Shown here in pieces: positions 1 to 6,285 of a stretch of DNA of 8,633 nucleotides. The translations under genes were made by a program, and so were the position numbers. Position 1 is the first letter of the stretch, and each line of letters begins with the position of its first letter. The notes beneath the pieces are model-generated. The model did not search any database, was not told the origin of the DNA, and worked only from the letters and a program-made list of their open reading frames with translations. The DNA is from Candidatus Dadabacteria bacterium (lineage in GTDB: Bacteria; Desulfobacterota_D; UBA1144; Nemesobacterales; UBA2774): positions 1 to 8,633 of the forward strand of contig SMWY01000017.1 in the NCBI GenBank assembly GCA_004356555.1, written 5' to 3'.

Positions 1-123
1 CCGGATATAGCATATTATCATTATCGTGCTAACCCAGATAAATCCGAATAGAAAATACACAGACGGATATAATCTGCTTCAACGATTCTACAACATCTGC
101 TATCACTGTGTCAACCCACACAT

Positions 124-148
124 TTGTCCACATCTATATTTATCCACA
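124..148 (+). promoter_or_regulatory. Two DnaA-box-like sites
   Basis: TTATCCACA at 140-148 matches the consensus DnaA box exactly. TTGTCCACA at 124-132 differs at one base and has the same orientation, with starts 16 bp apart. The flanks are AT-rich. Two adjacent boxes could be part of an origin, a DnaA-regulated promoter or a DnaA-titrating site. No dnaA, dnaN or other origin-linked gene is in the window, so an origin call is not supported. Confidence 0.35.
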
Positions 149-300
149 TAACCTACTATCCTGACTAGATAAAGCAGAAAATTTCCCGCTCATTTTTAAT
201 TCTGAGAATATCTGTATATACAATAATTGCTGTGCTATATCACACTATCTGTTGGTATTTATAACGATAGATTGAAAGATTTCAACCATTGGAAAATGAA

Positions 301-484
301 TTATTCGTTAAACTCCTGTTCGGCAATACATTCCCCGATCCGCTCGCCTTTGCCACCAGATACTACAATAAGCTCCCTGCCCTTAAAAGATCATTCAAGT
401 GTGAATTGATATGACATTACCTTCAGTGGTGTACTCAGCATGGCCCTTACGAGCTGATTCCTCCCCCTGCGTGATGAATTCTAA
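301..484 (-). pseudogene. Possible decayed gene remnant
   Basis: Read on the minus strand, two adjacent short open frames look protein-like. The first (484 down to a TGA at 395-397) includes the residues ARKGHAEYTTEGNVISIHT. The second, in a different frame (390 down to a TAA at 301-303), includes GRELIVVSGGKGERIGECIA. Neither has a start codon with a ribosome binding site. They could be the frameshifted C-terminal end of a former gene, with the break near 390-397. I do not recognise the family, and chance cannot be excluded for stretches of 29-30 codons. Confidence 0.28.
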
Positions 485-625
485 TTATTTCTATGCCTAC
501 CAATACTATGTTTAAAAAAATAAGTCAATAACTCATTTGCAGCTCATGAAATCACTTTTCATATACATTTCAAATTTATGATAAGAAACCTAATCTTATC
601 TAGTAAAAAGGCACAGTGAGCCCCC

Positions 626-655
626 TTGCGTCATGCACAATAAATCCTGTATTCT
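626..655 (+). promoter_or_regulatory. Candidate promoter of the lipoprotein gene, leaderless layout
   Basis: TTGCGT at 626-631 and TATTCT at 650-655 are separated by 18 bp and resemble sigma-70 -35 and -10 boxes, each with mismatches. Only six bases separate the -10-like box from the ATG at 662. A transcript from here would therefore start at or very near the start codon. No Shine-Dalgarno sequence precedes the gene, which fits a leaderless mRNA. Confidence 0.35.
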
Positions 656-661
656 TTAAAC

Positions 662-1294
662 ATGCGCGGGTCAATAATCTTATTACTAACTATGATGATA
701 TTTATCGGCTGTCATTCTGGTAATGACGAAGTTACAAATGCAGAAAAAGCCGGGCTGATTTCAGGCACGGAAAATCCTAAAATAAAAAAATGCCAAAACG
801 GTACCGCCTATATATTTAAGGAATACGAAGTTAAAGTTGAGCTTTCGCCCGAGCGGCAAGGCATGAATATATTTCTATACGCGCCCGAAACATCAGACGG
901 CAACCCTTGTGATATCGATAAAAAGAAAGCCTCTCACATAATCGGCACAGGTGAAACAGAAGGAAACAACTTTTTTGCAGGGGTTTATAAAAGCTATCTC
1001 TTTATTGACCAGGGCACAGGACCTGACCATAGGACACTATCCGTCTACGATCTGACTCAGAAAAAACTCATTTTGCTTACTGGATACTCCGACCCAAAGC
1101 TACAAGACGGTGTACTCACTTACTATAAAACCCTCGTACCCGACCCCGGTGTTATAGAGAACATACCCTGCCCCGATGCGGAAAAATGGAGAGAGCAGGC
1201 ACACATTGTGCTCTATGAGCAGAAGGAAAACTTCACTCTAAATACGGAGAGAAGACTCCCCATGCGTGAATACCGCTGCCGGTCCGGACAGTAA
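662..1294 (+). CDS. Small lipoprotein of unknown function, paralogue of the 1886-2569 product
   Basis: The 210-residue product begins with a short hydrophobic signal (residues 4-16) ending in a lipobox-like FIGC, so Cys17 is the probable lipidated residue and the mature protein is membrane-attached. After the signal, four cysteines (44, 83, 170, 206) match the four cysteines of the 1886-2569 product in order and spacing. Shared motifs include GT-x2-P near residues 36-39, NPC at 81-83, DQ-x-TG near 116-120 and IPCP at 168-171. These could form two disulfides outside the cytoplasm. I do not recognise the family. ATG 662 is chosen because a later Met would truncate the signal peptide. There is no Shine-Dalgarno site, unlike the neighbouring HU gene. 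The function is unknown; the lipoprotein call rests on the N-terminus and the gene itself on paralogue conservation. Confidence 0.8.
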   Translation: MRGSIILLLTMMIFIGCHSGNDEVTNAEKAGLISGTENPKIKKCQNGTAYIFKEYEVKVELSPERQGMNIFLYAPETSDGNPCDIDKKKASHIIGTGETEGNNFFAGVYKSYLFIDQGTGPDHRTLSVYDLTQKKLILLTGYSDPKLQDGVLTYYKTLVPDPGVIENIPCPDAEKWREQAHIVLYEQKENFTLNTERRLPMREYRCRSGQ

Positions 1295-1330
1295 GTCATA
1301 GGCCAAAATAATAAATAAATAAAAAAAGAA

Positions 1331-1358
1331 TTGCCAAATGCCTACATTTTGTTGTAAT
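1331..1358 (+). promoter_or_regulatory. Candidate sigma-70 promoter of the HU gene
   Basis: TTGCCA (1331-1336) and TGTAAT (1353-1358) each match the consensus hexamers at five of six bases and are 16 bp apart. They lie 25 bp before the HU start codon and directly upstream of its strong ribosome binding site. The surrounding 90-bp gap after the lipoprotein gene is A-rich and shows no terminator hairpin. Confidence 0.45.
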
Positions 1359-1382
1359 ATATGACAAAAAGGAGGATTGATT

Positions 1383-1655
1383 ATGACTAAGAGTGAGTTG
1401 ATTGCCCAGATTGCCGAGAATGCAGGAATCACTAAGAGTGATGCTGACAAAGCATACGACGCTATAGTAAGTGCGATAATGAGCGGTTTAAAGAAGGACG
1501 GCCATGTTCCGATGACCGGTCTTGGCACTTTCAAGGTGACACATAGAGCAGCGCGTATGGGAAGAAATCCTTCAACTGGTCAGGCGATCAATATACCTGC
1601 AAAGAATGTTCTCAAGTTCAAAGCCTCTAAAAGCGTTGAATCAGAGATAGCCTAA
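1383..1655 (+). CDS. HU-family histone-like DNA-binding protein
   Basis: This 90-residue protein has the full length and layout of the bacterial HU/IHF family, nucleoid proteins that bind and bend DNA as dimers. The N-terminal helices (about 3-39) are followed by the family signature GLGTF (46-50) and the DNA-clasping beta arm with RNPSTG (61-66) and IPA (71-73), the proline that intercalates in relatives. The start is ATG 1383, seven bases after a perfect GGAGG (1371-1375). An in-frame TTG at 1377 lies too close to that site to be used. The gene stands alone between two paralogous exported-protein genes and has its own promoter candidate. HU is normally a host gene, although phages also carry copies. 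I leave the symbol blank because HU alpha, beta and IHF cannot be told apart by eye. Confidence 0.95.
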   Translation: MTKSELIAQIAENAGITKSDADKAYDAIVSAIMSGLKKDGHVPMTGLGTFKVTHRAARMGRNPSTGQAINIPAKNVLKFKASKSVESEIA

Positions 1656-1885
1656 GCCGGCATATAATAGCGTTTAACTTAAGGCGTATTATCCATATAT
1701 AAGCGTAGGAATCTTATCGCCAAAAGCCTGTCATTTCGAGGGGACATAGTGGTTTGTCCTTTGATCTTTTAAGCAGATTCTAAATAGCCATAATTTCTTC
1801 ATCGCTTGAGAGACCATATCTTATCCACTATCCCTTATTGAAACTCATCCTTGCCCTCTAGCATTGAGTCAGTATCCTTTTTCAT
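1656..1885 (+). terminator. Intergenic gap with a weak hairpin, possible HU terminator
   Basis: No gene is visible in these 230 bases. GGACA (1742-1746) pairs with TGTCC (1755-1759), extendable by two G-T pairs, and is followed by an interrupted T-rich run (1760-1770). This could be a weak factor-independent terminator for the HU gene, although it lies about 85 bp beyond the stop codon. The preceding TGTCATTTCGAG-type string (1730-1741) resembles a short sequence often seen between bacterial genes. Near-matches to DnaA boxes at 1689 and 1821 each have a mismatch and are not called. Confidence 0.2.
1851..1878 (+). promoter_or_regulatory. Candidate promoter of the exported paralogue, leaderless layout
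   Basis: TTGCCC (1851-1856) and TATCCT (1873-1878) are 16 bp apart, and the ATG at 1886 follows the second box by seven bases. The layout copies that upstream of the 662-1294 gene, including a shared CCTTGC and a shared GTATYCTTT string. No Shine-Dalgarno site is present. The -10-like box is weak (four of six bases), so the call rests mainly on its likeness to the paralogue's upstream region. Confidence 0.3.
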
Positions 1886-2569
1886 ATGCAAAAAATTATA
1901 TTCTCAACTTTATCAATCACCGCCTTGTTCATACTGACAGCGGTATTATCATATTCTGAAGAAAGTTATACTCAGTATAAAGCACGATTAATCCCCGGTA
2001 CGGATAAGCCGGTTATAAAAAACTGCTCAGATTTCAATACAATATATATTTATGATGACTATGTAATTTATACAAGACCATCTGGGGATTTTGAGGGAAG
2101 CAATATTTATGTCTTTAATCCCCTGGCGCAAGACGATAATCCATGTTCAGTAGAACCACAAAGAGCCAACTACACAATCCAAGCCGGGGAGTTCGGGGGA
2201 GCAAATACATTCACGGGAGTATACGGAAATTTGCTCTTTATGGACCAGTGGACAGGCCGCGATTTCAAAAGGCTCCTGGCAATCAATCTGGATAACAGAA
2301 GTCTTGTCTTTTTCGACACATATACTAGTCCTAAAATAAGGAACGGTGAGCTTCTTTACTTTAGAACGCTAAAAGCCACGAGAAAGTCCGTCACAGACAA
2401 GATACCTTGTCCTAACGCTGAGGAATGGAAAGCTCGTGGTAAGCAAGTGCTTTATGTTGAAAAAATGATTGTTGATCTAAGCACCATGAAAAAAGAACCG
2501 TCAAGTAAATTCTCATGCACGTATACCGATCCGATCGGCACCGCCGCTCCAAAAAAATACGGCCATTAA
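1886..2569 (+). CDS. Exported protein of unknown function, paralogue of the 662-1294 lipoprotein
   Basis: The 227-residue product starts with a typical Sec signal: Lys3, a hydrophobic core (about 4-21), then a polar stretch with likely cleavage near 24. It has no lipobox cysteine, so it should be soluble in the periplasm or secreted, unlike its lipidated paralogue. The body aligns along its length with the 662-1294 product. Cysteines 47, 87, 175 and 211 correspond to 44, 83, 170 and 206 there, and NPC (85-87), DQ-x-TGR (120-125), SPK-x3-G (148-154) and IPCP (173-176) are shared. It carries a short C-terminal tail (about 213-227) that the paralogue lacks. ATG 1886 is the only start that preserves the signal peptide, and there is no Shine-Dalgarno site before it. 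The family is not recognised; a two-disulfide extracytoplasmic fold is an inference. Confidence 0.8.
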   Translation: MQKIIFSTLSITALFILTAVLSYSEESYTQYKARLIPGTDKPVIKNCSDFNTIYIYDDYVIYTRPSGDFEGSNIYVFNPLAQDDNPCSVEPQRANYTIQAGEFGGANTFTGVYGNLLFMDQWTGRDFKRLLAINLDNRSLVFFDTYTSPKIRNGELLYFRTLKATRKSVTDKIPCPNAEEWKARGKQVLYVEKMIVDLSTMKKEPSSKFSCTYTDPIGTAAPKKYGH

Positions 2570-2602
2570 TCAACTATCTAAGGGTAGACAATTGAAGCCT
2601 CC

Positions 2603-3313
2603 CTACTCCTCCATCACATCGGTTTGTTTGATATGCCGGATCTCCTTCTCGGTAAGATTATAGAACATAGCTAACCGCTTAAGAGTCTCTGTGCTGTACT
2701 TTATTGAGTATAGATCTTCAATTTCAACACTGTAGCGGAACGCGAGCTTTGATACCTTGCTCTTCTCGATCTTCTTTGGAAGGTTCGGAACATTGGGTGC
2801 CAGAGGCTCGTTGTTTCTAGTCCTCTCCTCTATATTCTGAAGGAGTCTCAGAAGCGCCGCATAATTAGTATTACCATGAACAATCCTTATGCTCCAGAGC
2901 GTCCCGCTGTAAGCGCTCTCTGTAAACGATACTCCAAAGACACACAACATAGTTTGCTCACTATTGGTATTACTGAAATTAGAAGTTTCAACTTCCGGAG
3001 ATAACTCACACACATTTATACCCTTCATACCCGATTTATATTTTTTATTATCACACAGTTTCAAACTGCTAAATTTATTAGCCCCCTTCTCATTGCCCTG
3101 GCCTGCTTCCGGAATCTTATTCATCACTCCACTGGTTATTTCTTTATCCGACCCGTACGCGGCGGGTTGCTCATGAAACTTTCTTTCACGTTTTTTATTA
3201 GGTCCCTCAAAGGGTTTGGGATTATTTTTGCATCCAAGATCATGTGTTCCTTCCGAATATACAAGCTCACTGCCGCAAATAGGGCAAAGTAGGTGATCGA
3301 ATTCATCTGCCAT
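2603..3313 (-). CDS. Protein of unknown function with an N-terminal zinc-binding motif
   Basis: ATG 3313 gives a 236-residue product and follows AAAGGAGA (3319-3326) by five bases. A GTG at 3385 in the same frame would add 24 residues but has no properly spaced ribosome binding site. The N-terminus has CPIC (Cys10, Cys13) followed by His24 and Cys28, a plausible single zinc site of the ribbon or knuckle type. Next comes a polar, low-complexity linker (about 30-115) with further cysteines, then a more ordered part rich in Leu, Arg and Glu to the end. It is the last gene of the leftward series and is convergent with the exported-protein gene, 33 bp from its end. The function is unknown; nucleic-acid binding is possible from the motif but unproven. 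Confidence 0.65.
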   Translation of the reverse strand: MADEFDHLLCPICGSELVYSEGTHDLGCKNNPKPFEGPNKKRERKFHEQPAAYGSDKEITSGVMNKIPEAGQGNEKGANKFSSLKLCDNKKYKSGMKGINVCELSPEVETSNFSNTNSEQTMLCVFGVSFTESAYSGTLWSIRIVHGNTNYAALLRLLQNIEERTRNNEPLAPNVPNLPKKIEKSKVSKLAFRYSVEIEDLYSIKYSTETLKRLAMFYNLTEKEIRHIKQTDVMEE

Positions 3314-3614
3314 TTTGGTCTCCTTTGATTTTTTTGTCCCACAACTATTTCCTCCTACAGGAAACCAGGGCAAATTAATGCCCACTTCTCTTAATCGTTT
3401 AATACATACCTTTTATTACTCCATACCTCCTTTAAAACATATTTCTCAACACTTAAACCAAGCCTTCTTTTCATGCTGAGTAAGAAGCACTTTAAATAAA
3501 GCTCTCCTTTAGGCGAGTAACATAACTCCCCTGCTTAATACACTCCGCAGAAACAATCATTATGAATTACCGGGCGATATTTAACCCATGACTTACGGAC
3601 GACTAACTACGATA
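3314..3614. other. 301-bp gap between minus-strand genes
   Basis: No supported gene lies here. Reading leftward there are several ribosome-binding-site-like strings (for example AAAGGAGG just before 3420 and TAGGAGG near 3352-3358), each followed by only tiny frames. One unsupported 27-codon frame (about 3390-3475) begins MKRRLGLSVEKY but has no ribosome binding site. The abundance of such sites suggests decayed or very short genes in the element. Confidence 0.35.
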
Positions 3615-3884
3615 TTAGTGTCCGTTTGGCTTTTCGGACTTATTGTCCCAGGGCAGATTGATCTCTTTAGCTTTGGAACCGGAAGACCCGGTTGTAGCTT
3701 TTTCAAAATTTACCACCGGCACGTTGAACTTTCTCCCACCTTCCTTTTTCTGAAAGTGTAGGATAAGGTCTCTGTCGTACTTCTTATTCCGGGCATGGTA
3801 AACTTCGTACCTATCGTCCTCAAAGAGTAATCCGATTATCCTAAAGGTAATCCCCAATCGCTCATGATAGTAGTTTGCTTTCAT
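3615..3884 (-). CDS. Small protein of unknown function
   Basis: The 89-residue product starts at ATG 3884, preceded by AGAGGA (3889-3894) at four bases, an acceptable ribosome binding site. Residues 1-62 mix beta-like hydrophobic stretches with many charged residues and could form a small globular domain. From about residue 63 the chain turns polar and glycine/serine-rich, ending in a short NLPWDN element (76-81) and a probably flexible tail. No cysteine, signal peptide or membrane segment is seen. It lies in the minus-strand series with about 300 bp of non-coding sequence on each side, so it may be translated from the same early transcript or have its own promoter. The family is not recognised. 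Confidence 0.6.
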   Translation of the reverse strand: MKANYYHERLGITFRIIGLLFEDDRYEVYHARNKKYDRDLILHFQKKEGGRKFNVPVVNFEKATTGSSGSKAKEINLPWDNKSEKPNGH

Positions 3885-4201
3885 TTCTTCCTCTTAACTC
3901 CCGGACCGTTCGTTGTATTAAAGCTGCTCCGGACAGTGTTAATCTCTCGCTTACCAATCGAGAACTTCTAATAAAATCAGGCACTTAAACATTAAACCTT
4001 TGATGATTTAAACCCTGCAAGCAAAAGTTTATAGTACCGCTGTTCTCTATTATACCTTATTATTACTCAAAAAGCCCGTATTTTTTCTGCACATTACATA
4101 TGCAGCAATAATAGTTTCTTAAAACTCCTTTATTTTGCTCTTTTCATTATCTCCTAATCTCTATATATCCACATAGGTATTGTGCGCCCGTTTTAGGTGT
4201 A
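3885..4201. other. 317-bp gap between minus-strand genes
   Basis: No supported gene was found. On the minus strand a good ribosome binding site (AGGAGAT near 4147-4153) precedes an ATG that opens only a five-codon frame. A neighbouring frame (4063-4143) encodes a cysteine-bearing string, NYYCCICNVQKKYGLFE, but has no start codon. TATATCCACA near 4165 is a one-mismatch DnaA box. No terminator hairpin with a T run is evident. Confidence 0.35.
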
Positions 4202-4372
4202 TCACAGCAATACTGTTCTCTGGATTAACCGTCTTTTGAGGGTGCTCAGCAAGAAACCCCCCTCAAGCACTATCATCACATCATCAAGTGTAAAACTCTT
4301 AGCTCCCTCCCTTAGAGACTCTTTGTAGTCTGCATACTCCATACTATAATCAATCAGTCTTCTGTCTATCAT
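4202..4372 (-). CDS. Small protein of unknown function (56 aa)
   Basis: This 56-residue frame begins at ATG 4372 and ends at TGA 4202-4204. It has an acidic, tyrosine-bearing N-terminal half (DYSMEYADYKESLREGAKSF) and a hydrophobic then basic C-terminal half (VMIVLEGGFLLSTLKRRL), consistent with a small helical protein. It follows the 300-aa gene by 50 bp in the same direction. The ribosome binding site AAGGAG (4385-4390) is 12 bases from this ATG. It sits at a better distance, five bases, from an ATG at 4379 that opens a nine-codon frame overlapping this start. Translation may therefore be coupled to that tiny frame, or the gene call may be wrong. The family is not recognised. Confidence 0.45.
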   Translation of the reverse strand: MIDRRLIDYSMEYADYKESLREGAKSFTLDDVMIVLEGGFLLSTLKRRLIQRTVLL

Positions 4373-4422
4373 CGGTCATATACACTCCTTCATAGTTCAT
4401 ATTTGATTCTGTCTAAGCCCTA

Positions 4423-5325
4423 TCACCTAACTACAAACTCAAAGTGCTTTAACACCAGTGCTTGTTGTGCGTGCTGAAAATAGCCTTTCTCTTTATTGCG
4501 CTTCTGAATTTCAAGCAAAAGTGCATCAGCGCCGAAATGATTTTGAACATTCTCCTTTCTGTATCGCCTTATACGCTCTCTTAACATTTCAAGTTTCTCA
4601 TGAGAGGGAGGCACATAATTCGGGGGCTCAAGCACAGGGTTGGAATAGAGGGGCTTCTCATAAAACTTTTCATAACTCTTTTTCATGCGCCGCCAGTCAT
4701 AAGCAGTTTCGCGCCTACGGTCTACACAACAGTACTCATCGTTCCCCTCGATTCCGAAACAAGCCTTAAAATACTCATACATGACTGAGAAGCCTTCCTC
4801 AGAATCCCCGAATTCCTGACGCCAGTAATTAAAACTCTGTCTATAAAACATTGAGTTCTTAGCACATACTCTAGATATAAATTTTTCTGAATACTTACAC
4901 TGGCTGAGATACGCCTTGCACCTGTCCCAGAAAGTATCAAATGCATTAGTCAGATAAAGCCTTTCCTGCGCCCGTTTCAAAATATAGTAGATGTACTTAA
5001 ATCCCTCCAAGAACCGCTCGAGTGTCCTTTGTCCCTTATCCGCCGGGAAAAACTCCCTTTCGCCTGGCCGGACATACTCAGCGTAAGGGTCGATCTCCTC
5101 ATATAGCGCAAATAATCCCTTGAGTGTCCCTTCAGGGTTTTTAGTGCTTTCCGCACTTTCGAGATACTTGAGAGCCTCTTCCAATAGCCTTTTGCACCTT
5201 ACCCGTCTCCTGGGATTTATCTCCAGATATCCCGCTTCGTAAGCTCTCCTGAAAGCCTCCCCGTACATCTCTCTGCTCAATTCCTCTGAGCTCATCATAT
5301 ACTCTCTCAATCTGTTCTGAGGCAT
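4423..5325 (-). CDS. Protein of unknown family encoded next to the replication initiator
   Basis: ATG 5325 lies six bases from a strong GGAGG (5332-5336) and gives 300 residues. The open frame continues upstream to 5424, but only this start has a ribosome binding site. The first 61 codons overlap the end of the initiator gene in a different frame. The protein is rich in Tyr, Phe, Arg and Glu and looks mostly helical. Cysteines occur at 44, 136, 143, 154, 189, 199 and 200, without a clear zinc pattern. A proline-rich break (about 229-241, NPVLEPPNYVPP) separates the main body from a basic helical C-terminal segment (243-282). No Walker motifs are seen, so it is not an obvious DnaC-type helicase loader, although its position after an initiator is where such loaders often lie. 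The family is not recognised and the function is open. Confidence 0.72.
   Translation of the reverse strand: MPQNRLREYMMSSEELSREMYGEAFRRAYEAGYLEINPRRRVRCKRLLEEALKYLESAESTKNPEGTLKGLFALYEEIDPYAEYVRPGEREFFPADKGQRTLERFLEGFKYIYYILKRAQERLYLTNAFDTFWDRCKAYLSQCKYSEKFISRVCAKNSMFYRQSFNYWRQEFGDSEEGFSVMYEYFKACFGIEGNDEYCCVDRRRETAYDWRRMKKSYEKFYEKPLYSNPVLEPPNYVPPSHEKLEMLRERIRRYRKENVQNHFGADALLLEIQKRNKEKGYFQHAQQALVLKHFEFVVR
5141..5325 (-). other. 185-bp out-of-frame gene overlap with an embedded ribosome binding site
   Basis: The initiator frame and the 300-aa frame are both open from 5325 down to 5141. The initiator's codons for KDKEEEN encode the AAGGAGGA ribosome binding site of the next gene. Phage genes commonly overlap by 1-20 bases, so 185 bases is unusual. 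The overlap-encoded tail of the initiator (from about residue 314) is polar and Gly/Ser/Lys-rich, as expected if it arose by loss of an earlier stop codon. Confidence 0.7.
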
Positions 5326-6265
5326 TTTCTTCCTCCTTATCTTTTCTTGTAAATGAAAGTCCCACATCGTATTCGTTACCCTGTTTATCCAAATCTTCAC
5401 CGCCTTCGCCGTAAACTTTTTCAATAGTCCTCAATTGATAATCAACAGCTTGGGCCTGATTTGCCAACATACAAATTTCAGGAGGCTTATGCAGCCATCC
5501 GAATACACCTCCTCTTAGCTGTGAGTCCAGCATAAACCGTGCCCCCTCAGTAGCTCTCATGTATAGAGCTTCGCCTAAAAGGTCGGGATTAAGTTGCTGA
5601 AGCCTCCTGAAGTAAGTCTCAGCCGACTTGAACTCCCTTCCCCCTGTAAGCACAGGTTGCCCGGACGCCTCCTCATACATCTCTGAGAACACTTCGTTGT
5701 ACCATCTGGTAGAGCAAAACTCGTCCTTCCATTTTTTATCTTTAATTTTGTCCAGCCCTTGTTGAGCCCGCGGTTCATAATGCACCTTTGGTTCATGAGC
5801 GCTTTTTATATTTGCATGATATCCATTTCCTAGCTCTGCCTTCGCATCCATGGAATCATCCATCACCAAAGATTCCAATTTCCTTACAAGAGGCTCCGGG
5901 CTAAAGACCACACCTTTTATTCTGCCGCTTTTATGGACCCTGACCTCGCGTCTGAGCAACCCCTTCTTTTCAAGTGTGGTGAGTCTCCTTTGAATTGTTT
6001 TTTCCGTCACGCCGTTTAACTCCGCCAGGTGTCGGTATGGGTTCTCTGTTCCGCTGTATTTAAAGTGGTCCAGATAATCCAGCAATACGGCATATTCTTC
6101 GTTGTTCAGACCGAGATGCCGCCTCTTTAATCTGAGCTCCCTCGGCACAATCAGATATCCTTTTTCAGTTAGTAGATCACCCCAGACTTTTTTACTCATT
6201 TTCCAGCACCGACTCCCAACGCACTCTCTGTGCTCCAGATTGAATTTTTCACATTGATGTTGCAT
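5141..6265 (-). CDS. Winged-helix protein, probable phage-type replication initiator
   Basis: The 374-residue product has a helix-turn-helix/winged-helix domain at about 50-125. Its pattern is LGLNNEEYAVLLDYLDH, then LAELNGVTEKTIQRRLTTL and KGLLRREVRV, typical of the HTH_36/DnaD-like N-termini of phage and plasmid replication proteins that bind the origin. The middle is less conserved to the eye, and the C-terminal 61 residues are charged and probably disordered. They coincide with the overlap with the next gene. ATG 6265 is used, but the nearest ribosome-binding-site string (GGGAGG, after the preceding gene's stop) is about 15 bases away. Met23 is an alternative start that would remove a Cys5/Cys15/Cys20 and His3/His12 segment. 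It follows the OB-fold-like gene by 20 bp, probably co-transcribed. The initiator role is inferred from domain and context. Confidence 0.75.
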   Translation of the reverse strand: MQHQCEKFNLEHRECVGSRCWKMSKKVWGDLLTEKGYLIVPRELRLKRRHLGLNNEEYAVLLDYLDHFKYSGTENPYRHLAELNGVTEKTIQRRLTTLEKKGLLRREVRVHKSGRIKGVVFSPEPLVRKLESLVMDDSMDAKAELGNGYHANIKSAHEPKVHYEPRAQQGLDKIKDKKWKDEFCSTRWYNEVFSEMYEEASGQPVLTGGREFKSAETYFRRLQQLNPDLLGEALYMRATEGARFMLDSQLRGGVFGWLHKPPEICMLANQAQAVDYQLRTIEKVYGEGGEDLDKQGNEYDVGLSFTRKDKEEENASEQIERVYDELRGIEQRDVRGGFQESLRSGISGDKSQETGKVQKAIGRGSQVSRKCGKH

Positions 6266-6285
6266 GATTTTTTTAAAGAACCTCC

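Larger units (their letters stand above)
1..661. other. AT-rich leader region without an intact gene
   Basis: No convincing complete gene is visible on either strand. The stretch holds a compound inverted repeat (35-76: CAGAT and ATCCG arms matched by CGGAT and ATCTG around a 17-nt loop), two DnaA-box-like sites (124-148) and a possible minus-strand gene remnant (301-484). Two further perfect inverted repeats lie just before the lipoprotein gene: ATGAAA/TTTCAT at 546-562 and GATAAGA/TCTTATC at 580-600. The only plus-strand open frame, 227-409, has no ribosome binding site and a composition unlike a real protein. Confidence 0.5.

Noticed and set aside
227..409. 60-codon plus-strand open frame
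   Set aside because: No ribosome binding site; it overlaps a more protein-like reading on the minus strand and has no recognisable domain.
3136..3342. 68-codon minus-strand frame starting at GTG 3342 with a well-spaced GGAGG
   Set aside because: It overlaps the zinc-motif gene in another frame. The CPIC motif and the good ribosome binding site at ATG 3313 favour that gene, although the second GGAGG is curious.
4063..4143. Cysteine-bearing string NYYCCICNVQKKYGLFE on the minus strand
   Set aside because: No start codon in frame; a good ribosome binding site nearby leads only to a five-codon frame in another frame. It could be a frameshifted small zinc protein, but support is too thin.
4458..4946. 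Several open frames within the 300-aa gene on both strands
   Set aside because: Alternate-frame shadows with no ribosome binding sites or domains.
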